A stretch of DNA of 60,000 nt from Lineus longissimus (GCF_910592395.1 NC_088308.1:6961001-7021000), one strand, 5' to 3'; positions 11,020 to 24,144 are shown, counted from the first letter of the stretch. Notes: a model not told the origin generated them from the sequence alone. Translations and numbers: made by a program.

Positions 11020-14000
11020 GTAGGAATTAGAAAAATATCCACTTTGTACTTTGTTTATCATTCATTTTGTTTATCAACCTCATCTTCCAATTTGTTTGAA
11101 ACTCGCCTGGAGTGATGATGAAGTTAGCTGTTCTTCAGAGTTGTCAGAGTTTTGTTTCATAGGATTTTGGTTGGTGTTGCACCCCTTGGCCAGTTCTCTG
11201 CCCCGATAGTTGCCAGTCTGGACATCTTCCCAGGGAGATAACGCCAACACACCTATTGCCTCCTGTCTGTCACGTTGTCTGACATCTTACTATACACCAC
11301 TATCATTGGTTATGAGTCCCATGGACAGATGTCACTGTCTCCCTTGTTGGAGAATGAAGACGTTTTAAAAGTAGTGGAACCTCTCTTAAGTGGACACCTC
11401 TTTCTCAAGGACACTGGTAATTGTCCTAAATTTGTTGTTTCCATTCACTTTTACCTCTCCATCAGAACACCTCCCTCTTAAATTTGTCGGTGGATTTGAC
11501 TGAAAATTAAGGATGTTGTAGAGAGTACATAGATATACAATCTCATGAAATTTGGTTGCAATCTGACTTTGTTTAATTTTCAAGATGGCCGCCTAGCCCA
11601 CAGAGGTGAGCTAATGAGGCATTTGAATGAGACACGACTTGAAACATTGCCCAATGGTCAGGCACCGTGGTTGTAAGACTCCATACATGTGGAACAAAAT
11701 GCATCTTCACTGACACTGTACTCCAAAGAGCAACCGCAGAGATGGGGACAGTTTTGTATTTGATGAAGACACATCAGATGGCAGCACAAATATGTATCTA
11801 AAATGGTCTAGTTTTCCACCGGGTATCTAGAGTAGTCAAATTGGCTTCAACCGTGTATCATCACAGCACTCCCAGCTCAGAAACCTGCCTACAGTCCAAG
11901 TCACAATTGACATCTTTACCTCAGTTTTGTGCAATGTATGCGCTACTGACGTGCTTCTGACATGATTTAAGGGATGTCAACTGTGATTTGGACTGTATTT
12001 CAGGTTTTAGTCCAGTGAATATCATTACCCTGCCAAAGAAAGATATTCCATCAGCAGTAGTCATTTACCAGATATGTGGTCAAAAGCTCGCATAGACCAT
12101 GCATGTTTGCCAGATGAGTATGACTATTACTCCACTAACAACAAATAAACAAGACCAAAAGTACATCGTAGTCCCTGGCCATTAATAAGGCGCGTGTCCT
12201 CTGCTGTCAGACTTTGTGCGGCGGTCCCGGGGCTGCGGACCAAATCATGAAATTCATAAAAGATGATGTGTCGGATGATGTAGTACTAAATGAATAGATA
12301 GCTGTTGGATGACTTGGATGTGGACTTGATGAGTTGAAGGATTTTCGGATTGTCTGGTGTAGTTGGGAGAAAGCTCCTTTTTATAACCTAAAGGTTGTGT
12401 GTTCAGATTGCTTTCTCTTGATTTGTAAAACGCTCTGTCCGCTTTGCAATTTTAGGCAACAAAGCTATCTTGTATTGAACTGATCACTTGTCCAGTTATA
12501 GTGAACCATAAAAATCTGCTGATTTTACATGGTGACCCAGTCGTGAGATTCAAAGCCAGCTCAGCCTGCTCTGGCTTAGGTACTCCAAACTCACGCCGGT
12601 TCATCCATAGATACAAATCTGGCTTCTCCCCGAAATCGAACCTGCAGGCCCTGCGTTGTAGCCAGCAGTGTTAACCACTAGGATATGAGGCTCCTCAAAA
12701 AATACCCCATCCTGTATTCCTGCGCCGTCGTATCAAATTACCATAGACCAATAAAACCATCGAATTCTTACCGCCGCGTGCCACGTCTTATCAGTGTTTG
12801 CTTCCAATTTCTCCACCATGGCACATTTTTCCTCAAATCTATGATTGATTGAGTATTTTGCTCGCTATCGACTGGAAAATTGTACAAATCGATCAAATGT
12901 TATGGCAACATTTTTTTGTGGCAGTCGCCTGGCGTGTTCATTCACTGCCATGATGCGGCGTCTAATGTCGTTTTCTATGATTTATCATTTCGGTGTTGAT
13001 ATTGACTGCTGGTGTGGGGTACGAATTTGTCTGAATTTTCGGTGACAAGCCTTATGGCAAAAATTGCTGAGATATCAGTCTTGATGCCTCTGATGCCTTG
13101 ACTTCAAACTGTGAAATGTAGCTAAAAGTTGACGAATATGGCGGCAATTCAGCCATGCCTGCCTTATCGAAATTGGTTTAGTTAGGCTAAGTGGTTTTGC
13201 TTGCTCCGTGATGTTATTTTCTGAATTAGCATATAACAGCACATTGGCAAAATCACAAAAATATGACTCTCGCAAAAAATTATGATTTACAGTATAACAG
13301 AGAGAAGACCGATGTGATCTCACCAACCATGGACAGAATAAATTATTTCTAAACGAAAGCGGTATTTCTGATTTGGTACATCTGTGACTTGGTCACAGCT
13401 ACACAGTGTCTGTACGTCTCTCACGAATATCAATCATTTCTTCGTCTCCTTTACCCCGACCCTGTCCAGGGCTTTTTCCCATCAGTTGCCATGGTTACGG
13501 CAATCTGATGCTGGGTGTGCGGTTTATGGGATCTGTTTTCTATTGATGTTTGTTTTCCGAGAAGATCCCTTTGTAATGAACCTCCTTTATTTGCTTCTCC
13601 TCTGGTCTTTGTAGGCTGACTGATACCTTGGCAGGGTATGGCATGCCGATATATCCTTATGTTACAGGGGATATGTTATTTTTATGTTAAAGGGGTTATG
13701 CTTTTATCCCTCATAGTCTTATTGGCTGACTGACAAACATTTACATTCAAATTTATCGCAGATGCACTGTTCCTTTAATAGAGGTAATATAAGCCCATTC
13801 TTAGACTACGCTAATTGCCTCTTATGTTTTATGAATCATAACATTGTTTGATATCCTTCTTTGATCAGGTCTCGGTGGTTGACATAAACTTAGTCAATGT
13901 TGTCCCTCCTTCGCAGTCCAATTCGGTACGTGCCGGAACATGTGCTAGTCCGGTATTTTTCTTGGGGAGGATTGCGGGAAAAAAAAGTTGGATTTACGTC

Positions 14001-14040
14001 CAAGAGAAAGAATTGAGGTGAAGTTGAAGAAGTAGTTTTT
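11020..14040. other. Start of the 32-kb intron B-C
   Basis: Intronic sequence without a recognised exon. Around 11370-11415 is a fragment like the CTATTAAGGAC-type MITE at 34906 (GTGGAACCTCTCTTAAG, then TCAAGGACAC). A GTGATTTGGACTG family motif lies at 11971-12000 and a SINE at about 12592-12692. Confidence 0.5.
12592..12692 (-). mobile_element. tRNA-derived SINE fragment
   Basis: Read on the minus strand it begins with a Pol III box A-like TAGTGGTTAACA (12669-12680) and has a box B-like GGTTCGATTTCG (12631-12642) at tRNA spacing, followed by GGGGAGAAGCC. The same arrangement and tail recur at 46232-46336. No cloverleaf with a proper acceptor stem is evident, so it is a SINE head rather than a tRNA gene. 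Confidence 0.65.
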
Positions 14041-14041
14041 G

Positions 14042-14372
14042 ACTGTATCCCCATTGACTCGGGTTTAGATCGGTGAGTACTGTATCCCCATTGACTTCGG
14101 TTTAGATAGGTTGTGTACTGTATCCCCATTGACTTCGGTTTAGATAGGTTGTCTACTGTATCCCCATTGACTTCGGTTTAGATAGGTTGTCTACTGTATC
14201 CCCATTGACTTCGGTTTAGATAGGTTGTGTACTGTATCCCCATTGACTTCGGTTCAGATAGGTTGTGTACTGTATCCCCATTGACTTCGGTTTAGATGAG
14301 TACTGTATCATCATTGAAAACAGTATAGATAGGTGAGTGTTGTATCCCGGCATTGACTTTGGTGCAGATAGG
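14042..14372. repeat. 38-bp minisatellite, about 8 copies
   Basis: The unit starts ACTGTATCCCCATTGACTTC and continues GGTTTAGATAGGT. Starts fall at 14042, 14079, 14117 and 14155 and so on, a period of 37-38 bases. Later copies are more degenerate, and one further degenerate unit lies near 14412. Confidence 0.9.
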
Positions 14373-15474
14373 TGAGTGCATTTCAGATGCATCTTAACAC
14401 CACACTTAAGTACTGTAACCCCATTGACTTGGTTTGGAAAGGTCATTTAAGATGTATCGTTACAACACGCTTATTTACCGGTACCTTTTCAGACTTTGTC
14501 TTTGAAGCAAATCCTGAAACTACGTAAAATGTTTCTTTTTCAGTCCCGCCCAATTTGAAGATAAAGCTTATCGTTATTACATTGTTATTATTGAAAAGGT
14601 GAAAGTTAGAAATTCAAACAGTATCTGTTCTCCAAGGCCAAGTTGTTCGGTTACATCTATGAAAATAAATGACTGAGAACAGTTCAGCATAGGACCCTGG
14701 GGCAATGATGTGTCAGCATTTACTTCAATCAAAACTTATAAAGAAGAAATAACTAATATTTAGTTTCAATTAGAATATTTCATGAATTGGACACTTTGTT
14801 GATTTGTTGTGATGTTTTTGCTGGCGGCAGAAGTCAAGTTATCATTTTCAAAGAACTTTATTTCAATGTTTTAGGCGTAATCACTTTAAAAATGATCGGT
14901 TTCAATTATGGGTGGGGACTATAATATTGTTGATAATGCGATAAATTGATTTCCAGGGAAGAAATGCACTCTTTGAGTTGTTGGAAAGTTGAAATATTCT
15001 TTTATTTGCATACTGCATGTCATGAATTGCTGTGACTTGGGGCAGGTCACTTTACTTCAGATCTTTTCGTGACCATAGGCACCACTATTTTCATTGGAAC
15101 TTGAAATCCTGAAGCATTAAGAACCCCTTCAAAATGACGTGGATGCCCTTTTAAAACTTGGGAGGCTATGCTCTGGAAAACAAAGAACAGACTCCCTTCC
15201 TTAAAATTTGCAGTCAATTCGTTTTGAATGAAATCTAACTGCTTTAAGATGACCCAGATACAGAGTAGACCATTGCCTCTCTGAACTGACAGAAAAAACT
15301 AAGTTTAGAAAAACTAAAACCTTTTTGTTCTTCATTATAAAAGTTATGAAACTTATCATAGTCAACCGGACCTTTGTAACTGATCCAACCTTCTTTCCAC
15401 ATGGAAATTATTGTTCGCTTTGAATATCAACCTTAAAGCTCGTTAAAAAAGATACTCTTAATGAGGAAGTCTGG
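14373..15474. other. Intronic spacer
   Basis: AT-rich intron sequence with no exon or repeat recognised. Confidence 0.5.
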
Positions 15475-16609
15475 TTTTTAGCTCACCTCTTAGCAGAGGT
15501 GAGCTTATCCCATACCGTGGCGTCCGTCGTCCGTCGTCGTCGTCGTCGTCGTCGTCGTCCGTCGTCGTCCGTCGTCCGTTAGCAGGGCACGTTTCGTAAC
15601 TGTTAGAGCTATTGAGTTGAAACTTGGTACACATGTACCCTTATGTAATGACACCTTGGAGACTAAGTTTCGGTCCGATTCGTTTCATGGTTTGGCCACC
15701 AGGGGGCCAAACGTTAAAAGTGAAAATATGCAATATCTCCCTTAATAGTAGTCGGGAAATTTTGAAAAAAATATGGTAGGTACTTCTGGCAAAGGTGCAT
15801 CATATATCCTCCGGGTTTTTGATTTGACCTCCTTTTCAAGGTCACAGAGGTCAAATGGTGTAAATTGGCTGTTAGGATGTAACGATGGCACGTTTCTAAA
15901 CTGCAATGACTATTGATACCAAATTTGGTACACATTTACCCCTTAGTCAGGTGATCTCAGGGACCGAAGTTTGGTCCAATATGATTCACCACTTGACCAC
16001 CAGGGGGCAAAATCCAAAAACCTTAAAAATGTGATTATTCCTTAACTTCTTGCCCGATTGCCACCAATTTGATATCATGGGTACATCTAACCACCATACA
16101 GTATATGTCACACAGGTTTTTAATTTGACCTTCTTGTCAAGGTCACAGAGGTCAAATGGCGTAAATTCGCCGTCAGGCCGTAACTATGGCACATTTCTTA
16201 ACTGCAATGACTATTGATCACAAATTAAGTACACATGTACCCCTTGGTCAGGTGATCTCAGGTACCCAAGTTTGGTGCGATCTGATTTGCCGTTTGGCCT
16301 CCAGGGAGAGGGCCAAATCCTAAATTCTTCAAAATGCCATTATTCCTAGTAATGACTTGCCCGATTGGCACCAATTTTATATCATAGGTACATCTAATTC
16401 TAACAACCATTCAGTGTGTCACCCTGGTCTTCTTTGATTTGACCTACTTTTCAAGGTCACAGAGGTCGAATGTACTGTAAATTGGCCATTTTGGGGAAAT
16501 TGTTATTGCTTGGACCTACATCAAACCTAACACTACATGACACAATACCATGCTCTTTATCCATCTTTCCTCCACATGAGGTGAGCACAATGGCCCTGGC
16601 CATTTCATT
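15475..16609 (+). mobile_element. Hairpin-bounded 1.1-kb non-autonomous element, copy 2
   Basis: Nearly identical to 2484-3623 from TTTTTAGCTC to CATTTCATT, in the same orientation. About a dozen substitutions are visible by eye over some 1135 bases, plus a shorter GTC run. Both terminal hairpins and all three internal units are intact. Flanking bases differ completely from copy 1, which points to independent insertion rather than a large duplication. It lies in intron B-C of the multi-promoter gene. Confidence 0.88.
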
Positions 16610-18196
16610 CTATTTTTTGCTTTCGCTGTCTTTACCATATTGATTTCCCGTAGTTCATTACGTGGAATCTGCAGGACTCCAGGGAATATTGGTAATATGT
16701 TTTCAGTGATGTAATATTGGATTGATGTTATCTCCTTCTAGTTCTGCATTTGTATTGTGCCATTTGACCAGTACAGAGTTGCTTTCAATGCAAGGACAGG
16801 ACAGAAATTCTTGGCTGCTTGAATTTCAATTTCAATTTGCTCTAGATTTGCTTATAATATGAAGCAACACTTGGATTCAATGCAACTGATTCCATTCTTT
16901 TAAAACGCATTCTTCACCGGAAAAGCATGCTCATCTATTGTGAAGTTAATCCAGAGCAAAGAACTTGGAATATCATGTATTGTCTTTGCTAAGATTGCTT
17001 TTATGTCATGGTGAGGCTGCGTTTCTGGAATTTTGAAAGCATTATGGATATCATCAATTAAATCCTCACCTAGTCATAGTGTAAGGTCATTCAGCTTCAC
17101 AAGACTTGTCGAGAATGGAATATTATACATTGCCTTCACTGAGATTGGTACCTGATGACATCACTCATTCAGTCCTGTCACGGCACTCTCGATAGCACTG
17201 ACGGTCTAGCCAATCATTCAACACCTACTGTCGTTCGTCGCCTTGTCGTTCGCGTGGATATCTACCACCATGTGATCAAGATCAAGGTGCAATATGGGCA
17301 CAGTCATGTTTTTAATAATTTATGCAAACATACCTACCAAGTTGACATCTTGTGCATTCATGTCTGCTGACAATATCCAGTGATTCTTGCATCTCTGGAT
17401 TGTGTCCTCGTTTCATCTGAGAGCATTTAGGCGCTGACTGCTTGACAAACTCACAAATGGAGACGTCAAACCAGAACAAGTCCCTTGTGCATCATAAACA
17501 AATCGACAAACCTCTGTTTTGGTGTTTCGGAGAAATTGCGTCATCAGGTATTCATTTGTGAGGAGATATCAACAGTTTTCATTGCTTCTTGTGATTTTGT
17601 CGTGGCGATTTTCAACGCTTTCATCTCACTTTTACATCGTTGTCGAAGGATAGACAAATGTTGCCAAAATGAGTGCGCTGTGGAAATTGTTGTTCGAAAA
17701 ATGGAAATTCTCACGGCGGAAAATGAAAGACAAAGAAATACGATTTGCTTGCGGTTTGAAAATGGGAAAACGTGGAAGAAAGCGGTAGGTTGTGTGACCT
17801 GTTGAATGATCAAATCGATTTCTTGCAGGGTTTGGTTCTTTTTCACATGTCATAATAATCTTTATCTGTCTTGCATTTATCTAGCATTTTCTTCTTCTCC
17901 CTTCCCTCTTGCTTGCGTCAGTCATTTCTCCAAACACTTGCCATTCATGGCGATGTTCATTCATACATCTTCGACTCCCTAATTATTCGCCCGTTACATC
18001 ATTATCTGACTTTGCTGTAAAATCACAATTTGTAGCACCGTAATGGTGCAATCAATGCGGCAGTGCTCTTCACATCATGATAGATTTGACATCACCAGTA
18101 TTGGTCTTGATTCATGGGTGTTGTTGTTAATAAGCATTGGGTGTGTAGGTGTGATGTTAACTAATCTCTGGGGGCAATTAGGTGACTCTCAAGGGG
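16610..18196. other. Intronic spacer
   Basis: Overlapping open frames of about 100 codons occur on both strands near 17485-17850. They have no splice context, domain or codon bias, so no gene is called. Confidence 0.45.
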
Positions 18197-19036
18197 CAAT
18201 TAGATGGTGTATTCCTGTTTCGCCTATTCCTGTTCCGCCTATTCCTGTTTCGCCTATTCCTGTTTCGCCTATTCCTGTTTCGCCTATTCAAATGTATTGC
18301 TAACCTCCCCACAGACGTAGGAATATGAACCGTCCCTTACTGACCGACCAAACCCGAGGAGAGCCACATTATGTACGCATTGACGAACGCATGTTACGCC
18401 TCAAAGAACAATACGTCAATGGAGAGAGGGACATAATGAGTTACGTCGATGCCATCAGTTACCTTGTCTGACATAATATCATGATATGTATTTTCCACCT
18501 TGTTTGACTTTATATGTGCTGTACCTACATGTATATTATGACATGGGTTTTACAGCTGATTTTGATCAAATAATTATGAGAATGTACAATATTATGTATT
18601 TTTATCAAAAACTCATGAATTCAGTTTTCATAAAATAAACGACTGCTTTACTCTACTTAATCGATTAGTTTTTACTGTGTGTCAGTATGGTCCTATGGTC
18701 CTATGGTCAAATAAGTCCCGGACTGTCCCCGCTTTCAAGGTGACTCTTTCAAAACGGTCATGGCATAACAAAGTTGATGGCATTTGATTAGTCAAATTGT
18801 CATCACATCGTTAACATCATCCAATTGTCCCCTCACATTTTCCCCATAAAATGGACATGCATCCCTAAGGTTCCCCGTGGGAGAGTCGATTTATTGTAGG
18901 GGTACTGGAAAGTAGGCGAAACAGGAATAGGCGAAACAGGAATAGGCGAAACAGGAATAGGCGAAACAGGAATTTTGTAGGCGAAACAGGAATAGGCGAA
19001 ACAGGAATAGGCGAAAGAGGCATAAACCAATTAGAT
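18197..19036. mobile_element. Foldback-like element with 15-bp subrepeat arms and 9-bp flanking duplication
   Basis: The left arm is about five tandem copies of ATTCCTGTTTCGCCT (18211-18285). The right arm is seven copies of its reverse complement AGGCGAAACAGGAAT, the last degenerate (18914-19023, with a five-base interruption). The outer ends are also inverted: GTGTATTCCTGTTTCGCC on the left matches the complement of GGCGAAAGAGGCATAAAC on the right at 15 of 18 positions. The direct repeat CAATTAGAT flanks both sides (18197-18205 and 19028-19036). Long inverted arms made of short tandem repeats plus a 9-bp target duplication are the known hallmarks of foldback (FB-type) elements. The roughly 630-bp middle has no transposase. 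A caveat is that GGGGCAATTAG also occurs once more just upstream of the left copy. Confidence 0.6.
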
Positions 19037-19117
19037 AGCAGACTATATTACTCGAATGGGAAACATGATCATAAAACATGATAGGAATTCGCCATTGTTG
19101 AGTCTATTTTTAGTCAT

Positions 19118-19366
19118 TTAAAGGCCTACGCCGGGCGTTAAAAATTTGAAATTCGTAATTGAATTTGAAGAGTTTTAAATTGCGCAAAGACAAACTGAAT
19201 ATAAATTCAACATTGCTGTTGTGTAAACAGATATATAAATACTATGAATACCAAGTTTCAGCAAATTTGTATGCACAATAACTGCACTATGGCATTGTGT
19301 ATAACTGCATTTCTATTTTCTTGGGCAACCAGTAACTACGAATGGTGTACCCCTTTAAAGGATTAG
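19118..19366 (+). mobile_element. Dispersed repeat family A, about 250 bp
   Basis: Runs from AAAGGCCTACGCCGGGCG to GTACCCCTTTAAAGG. Landmarks are GTAATTGAATTTGAA, ACCAAGTTTCAGCAAATT, GTATGCACAATAACTGCA, GGCATTGTGTATAACTGCAT and a TTTCTATTTTC block. Matching copies, whole or partial, lie at 24780-24940, 27530-27625, 32062-32165, 41658-41895, 42632-42745 and 59598-59845. The inverted AAAGG/CCTTT ends suggest a MITE, but a SINE cannot be excluded. Confidence 0.75.
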
Positions 19367-20444
19367 GATCCAACTGAGAATAGATAAGGTATGAGGAAGT
19401 TACTTTACACCCCATCCCCAGCCTGTTAGTTGAGAACATTCTTCAAAATAGACTAAAATTAAGAAATTGACATCAAAAACACTTTTTCTGAGGCACCCCC
19501 TCTTCATAAGACAACTGGCTACTTTACATTATCGGTGGCTCTCACCAACTCCACCTTTCACCCTGACAAGATCTGTCATAGTTTCGGTCAGTTGCTGTGA
19601 GGAAGTCATAACTGACGTAATCAGTACGATGATTACTGATGGACATCATTGTCAATAAATGGTGAAAAAAATTGCCATTATCCTCTATTTCAAAATGAGC
19701 ACTTTTTCCTAGTATGGCTGTTAAACCATTAGTTTTGTCTGGTGCTAATATGTCCCCAAACCCATCATTTACTTATGTTGTGACAGATAGGGAGGACCAA
19801 AACGACTGAATTAATTTCATTAATGCTTTGTCTCGTTAATGGAAGTGTTTAGACAAAAAGTGATGTGATTGATGTCACACATTTTATTCACCATGGCGTG
19901 GGCGGGGGCCATCAATTGAAAAATTGACAGTGGCCTGATTGGCACAGTGTAGTGGAGTATCCCCGGAGTAGCAGAGGTCTATCACCAGGTAGGTTAAAAA
20001 AACATTTCATTGCGTCAAATATGAAATGGATTTTGTACTAAAAACTCAGGGTTCATAGGGTTAACCATCTTGAATTACTCGCTACGAATCTTTATACCCA
20101 GAATGCTGCAGCCACTCCCAGTTTCACGTATTGATTATTGGCCAAATGACGGTGATTTCGTAGACGCTTCTTTGATCTGGGAACATTTAGCAAAGCTGTG
20201 GCTAATATGGAGAAGATGGTGTTCAGTCATGCAAGTTCAGAGTAACAAGGACATAACACATTTTCCAGAACCTTTGCAAGGTTAAAACTTTAACCAGTCA
20301 AATTTTGTTGAAAAAATGAGAAAATTTGTTTATAGCTAGTTCATTTGCCTGAAATTTTGTTCCGTTTTGTACTGTGGCTAATGCGAGCAAAACTTCTTTT
20401 CACACTTAGCTTGTTCTTCTCAACATAGTTTGTTCAGTTTGTGG
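19367..20444. other. Intronic spacer
   Basis: No exon or repeat recognised. Confidence 0.45.
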
Positions 20445-21062
20445 TCTAGTTTCACCAATCTAAAGCCCGCAGCACACTAGCCGCCAACTTCGGCGTTCAC
20501 AGGCGTTTTTTGCCGCAAGAGTCCTGAACACCTGAAAAATCCCTAGTCTGCTACGAACGGCGTCGGCGAACACGACTTGCGGCCACTTGCCACAACTAAA
20601 CGCCAAATATCTAACATGTTTGATTTTTGACGCGTGTCGCCGCGTTTGAACGCAAGAAGAAGCCAGGTGTGCTACGGATGGCCGCCTGACTTGGCGTCAG
20701 CGGCGAGGCTATGGCCAATCAGCTTGCGCCTTGATGTCACATGATTTCAAATTGGCAGCCTAAAGTGGCAGAAAAGACGCTACTGGACGCCAATTCTGGC
20801 GTCAGCCGAACGCTTCTTGTTGCCAAAGTTGGCGGCTAGTGTGCTGCAGGCTTAAGGCTGGTTCATTTATTACTACGAAATCAAAACAAATGCCTAGCCT
20901 GAACATGATGTCCTCATGACCATCGGATAAGTTGATCTCACCAGACCAGTGTCTATTATCCAAGTAAACATGTCTAATGGCATTGAATGACCACGTGCAT
21001 AATTTTGGGCCAACCTGTAACTTGAAAATATAGAATTGTCTTAGGTCGTTGAAACTAGAGTA
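20445..21062. mobile_element. Family B TIR element, interrupted by a nested MITE
   Basis: The left end TCTAGTTTCACCAATC and right end GTTGAAACTAGAG are inverted repeats. The body matches the family B copy at 37988 (ATTACTACGAAATC, then GAACATGATG and ACCATCGGAT). With the insert at 20464-20852 and one TAA removed, the sequence across the junction becomes CAATCTAAGGCTGGTTCATT, which aligns with CGATCTGAGACTACTTCATT of the other copy. Confidence 0.7.
20464..20852. mobile_element. 389-bp MITE with TAA target duplication (PIF/Harbinger-like)
   Basis: The inverted ends AGCCCGCAGCACACTAGCCG and CGGCTAGTGTGCTGCAGGCT differ at one position and extend inward through GCCAACTT/AAGTTGGC. It is flanked by TAA on both sides (20461-20463 and 20853-20855). 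A three-base TWA duplication is characteristic of the PIF/Harbinger superfamily. The interior is GC-rich, full of CGCC/GGCG motifs, and encodes nothing. Confidence 0.75.
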
Positions 21063-22490
21063 GGCCTATTATCATGCAGTCAAAAAGGCTACAGTCACAT
21101 GTGTCAATACCCTGACCATGACCAAGCTGTCCTCGCATGAAATAATCGCAGTTCAAACCTGTCGCATCATTTACACTGAAATTTCAGCATCTTGTCACCA
21201 TGGCAACCCTAGGGATGCTGAGCTCCCTATTGTTACTGCAGACACAAGATGTTCCGAGTCCTTGGGTTCGCTGTAATCCAGTCTCTTCCTTCTTGTTTAT
21301 TTCTGATTATTATTCCCACATTATTCAGTCATTACTATGGGACATTGTTAGCCCTTCAAGGGAGCGGTGAAATAATTCCAATTCGTGCTAGAACTAATTA
21401 TAGTGACAGAGTTCCCGTGCAGAGGGTGCTACTGATGTACATCCTAAAATGTGTATAAACAAGTTTGTAGAATGTTTGTGCACAATTTCTGTTATGTCAC
21501 AGAACTACCCTCTATACAGGAAACTCGACCCAGATTTGTCGTGAGACACTTCTCCTTTAAAACCCTTTATCTACTGAGCATATTCTCTGGTAGAATGTTT
21601 GTGTACTTTTTATGATGTATGAAAAAAACTGTTTTTGTTCTGTACTATTTTGCTGGGAACACTAGGGTGTTACTTGAGGGTTGCAACTCTGACAGTTCCT
21701 CGACCAGTGTTCCCAATTTGTGCCCAGCAGTAGTTGCACAAAAGAAATGCCAACAAGAGCAAGTGGTAGAGCAAGAGTGTGTTTATAAGAAGGAAAATAG
21801 CTTTTTGCAGACCTTGCTCGATGCAGTACCAGATACTGGGCTGCCTCAAGAAAACATCAAATCTCCATTATGCCTTTCATGAGAAATTTGCTGTAATAGC
21901 TGTGTGTATAATTTTGCCTGGAACACACAATTCACTAAACGATACAACCACCCTACGCTCCTGCATTTGCCAATAATTTCTGTTTCACTTTTCTTCCCGG
22001 TAACCATGGTAACGGCCAGGTTGTATAGCGACGGCCATGTTGATGTTGTATAGCAATATCGAGATAAAATGGTGAGAATTCAAATTTGCCATGAAGATAT
22101 TGCGTGTCAGCAGATAGGCGAGCACAAGCTCGACAATAACTTCAAAATCATTCTCATGCAAGTCTGAGAAATGATATCAACTAAGAAGCTTTTTTCATTG
22201 GGCGTGAGGAGGCGAGTCTGATATACATTGGACTATTCAAACAGGTTTAGCCCCACGCAAACTAGCGATTATAGGATAGCTGGTTCAGCCCTGATTTTGG
22301 GGTCAATTTTGTTGTAGATGTTCAACATACCAATGACCATTGATTGCTTTTAACTATCAAGTATCACCAACAAATTATCAAAAACCTTATTGGGGATCGC
22401 AATTGCCATACAAGACACTTTACAATGGTTCTGGTCTGCATCCATGAAAAATAAGGCAAACACTCTTAATGTTTAAAACAAGATTTATTA
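21063..22490. other. Intronic spacer
   Basis: No exon recognised. An 87-codon open frame at 21619-21882 has a mixed, somewhat protein-like composition but no splice context or known motif. Confidence 0.45.
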
Positions 22491-23252
22491 TGGTGTGTTC
22501 ACACTGGATGCGAATTGAAACCGAATTCCGTAGAGCGCTCTCCGGAATACGAATTGGTTAATCCAGTTTCAGAACGGTCGCGTCACACTGACCCGAATAC
22601 GCATTCAAATCGGTTTAAAACGCGCTACACTCAATGCGTATACTAACATCAAGCATTCAATTTAAATCTGCAGATCCTGCAAGAAGCAAATTCTAGTACA
22701 TGTACATACATACATAAAAAAATACAAGAACAGTTTCATTCAGCATACATTCCTAGGCCATTCACCATTCAATCTTTGGTCTCTGTGGCGTAACAAACAA
22801 TCAAACCTCTGATAAGATCAACTTTACTCCGTACAAAAATAAATCTATTCAAAATTGCATGAAAAAATTATTCTAAAAACATCTTCATATTGTGTTTGGC
22901 AGATCATAACTCTACCATTTACCAGGCATTCACTTCAGCACATCCCACAAGACTAGCACAATCAATTGAATTGATAGAAGTTTGGCGCGGAGAATTAACG
23001 GAAGAGGAAGTGCGCCGGGCGCATGCACAGTGCGATCGAAATTATTAATTCGTATCAAGCGCGTCACACTTGAAATCTCAATACGGTTTCGTTGATTCGG
23101 ATTAGCTGATTCGCATTCAATTCGGTTTAAGAACCGTGTTGGTTAAAGCGGATTGAGATCGGTATGAACCGAATTGAGTGTGACGCCCCAATACGTATCA
23201 ACGTTTTAATTCGAATTCAATTCGTGTTAAAACCCCAGTGTGACCACGGCAC
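22491..23252. mobile_element. 760-bp TIR element with GAATT-rich subterminal repeats
   Basis: The left end GTGTTCACACTGG and the right end CCAGTGTGACCACGGC are inverted repeats centred on TCACACTGG. Just inside both ends are many direct and inverted GAATTG, CGAATAC and CGTCACAC motifs, which probably let the ends fold extensively. The middle is AT-rich and non-coding. Subterminal repeats with short TIRs suggest a non-autonomous DNA transposon; the superfamily and target duplication could not be settled. Confidence 0.6.
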
Positions 23253-24144
23253 AAGTGTCTTCAATCATCATTTGCGCAATTATCAATTTATTGCATCAGG
23301 CTCTTCACTAGAACAGGGATCAACAGGGAATGATTGATGCAAATTCTAAAACACATCGGTCACAGGATATCAGTATTGTAATGGAAAATGTGTTGAGACT
23401 CGATGATGTCATGAAACGGCACTTCCCTCCTTCTAATTTTCATATCAATGCTCTCGGTAAAGTGGGCATGTGATTGTTGACTATTTGGGCAGAAGACAGT
23501 TCAAATAAAAATGCGCCCACAAGGGACTTGACCTTTAAGTAATCATGTAAGAATATTGGGGGAAATATCGTTGTGCACTGATTATGAAAATTATTGTGAC
23601 ATCTCACACGTCACTGAGGTGCGGCCACTTCCTGGAAAATGTACTTTAGCAGGCACAGAATCAGATTACCTCACCCACGCCATGGTAACCGAACCTCTTC
23701 AGAATATAAAGAAAATCAAACGGACATAATTTGACGGCATCAATTAGATTATTGTTTGTGGGACGAGCAGCAGCAGTGACTGAAACCTAATCAAGATCAC
23801 TTAAATTCCCTGAAAATTAATCACTTAAAAATCTTGTAACTGCAACATTTGTTTTAAGGGTGCAAAAGAGTGACAGGTCCAAGTTTCGTGGGACAGGCTT
23901 TTCAAACATCCGGTTCAAGATCGGGAACTGAAAAGCAAGCAGATTCACAGATTCATCAGCAGCTTGCATTCAGCAGTATGACAAGCCTTTGGACTGTGCT
24001 AAATCATTAGTGATCAGTTTTCCGCAAGGCAGATTATGTCTTTGGTATTTTGTAGAGTCCAGTGCTTATCATCTATCTGTCATTTTGGTATGTCGTGGTT
24101 CGTTTTGGCAAACCACCCAGATTTTCCCCGGGAGAAAGTAAGGA
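23253..24144. other. Intronic spacer
   Basis: No gene or structured repeat recognised. Confidence 0.45.

Noticed and set aside
12592-12692. Functional tRNA gene
   Set aside because: Box A and box B are present, but no proper acceptor stem was evident, and the same sequence with a non-tRNA tail recurs at 46232, so it is a SINE.
17485-17853. Overlapping frames of about 100 codons on both strands
   Set aside because: Several overlapping frames are open at once, which points to local low stop density rather than selection on one frame.
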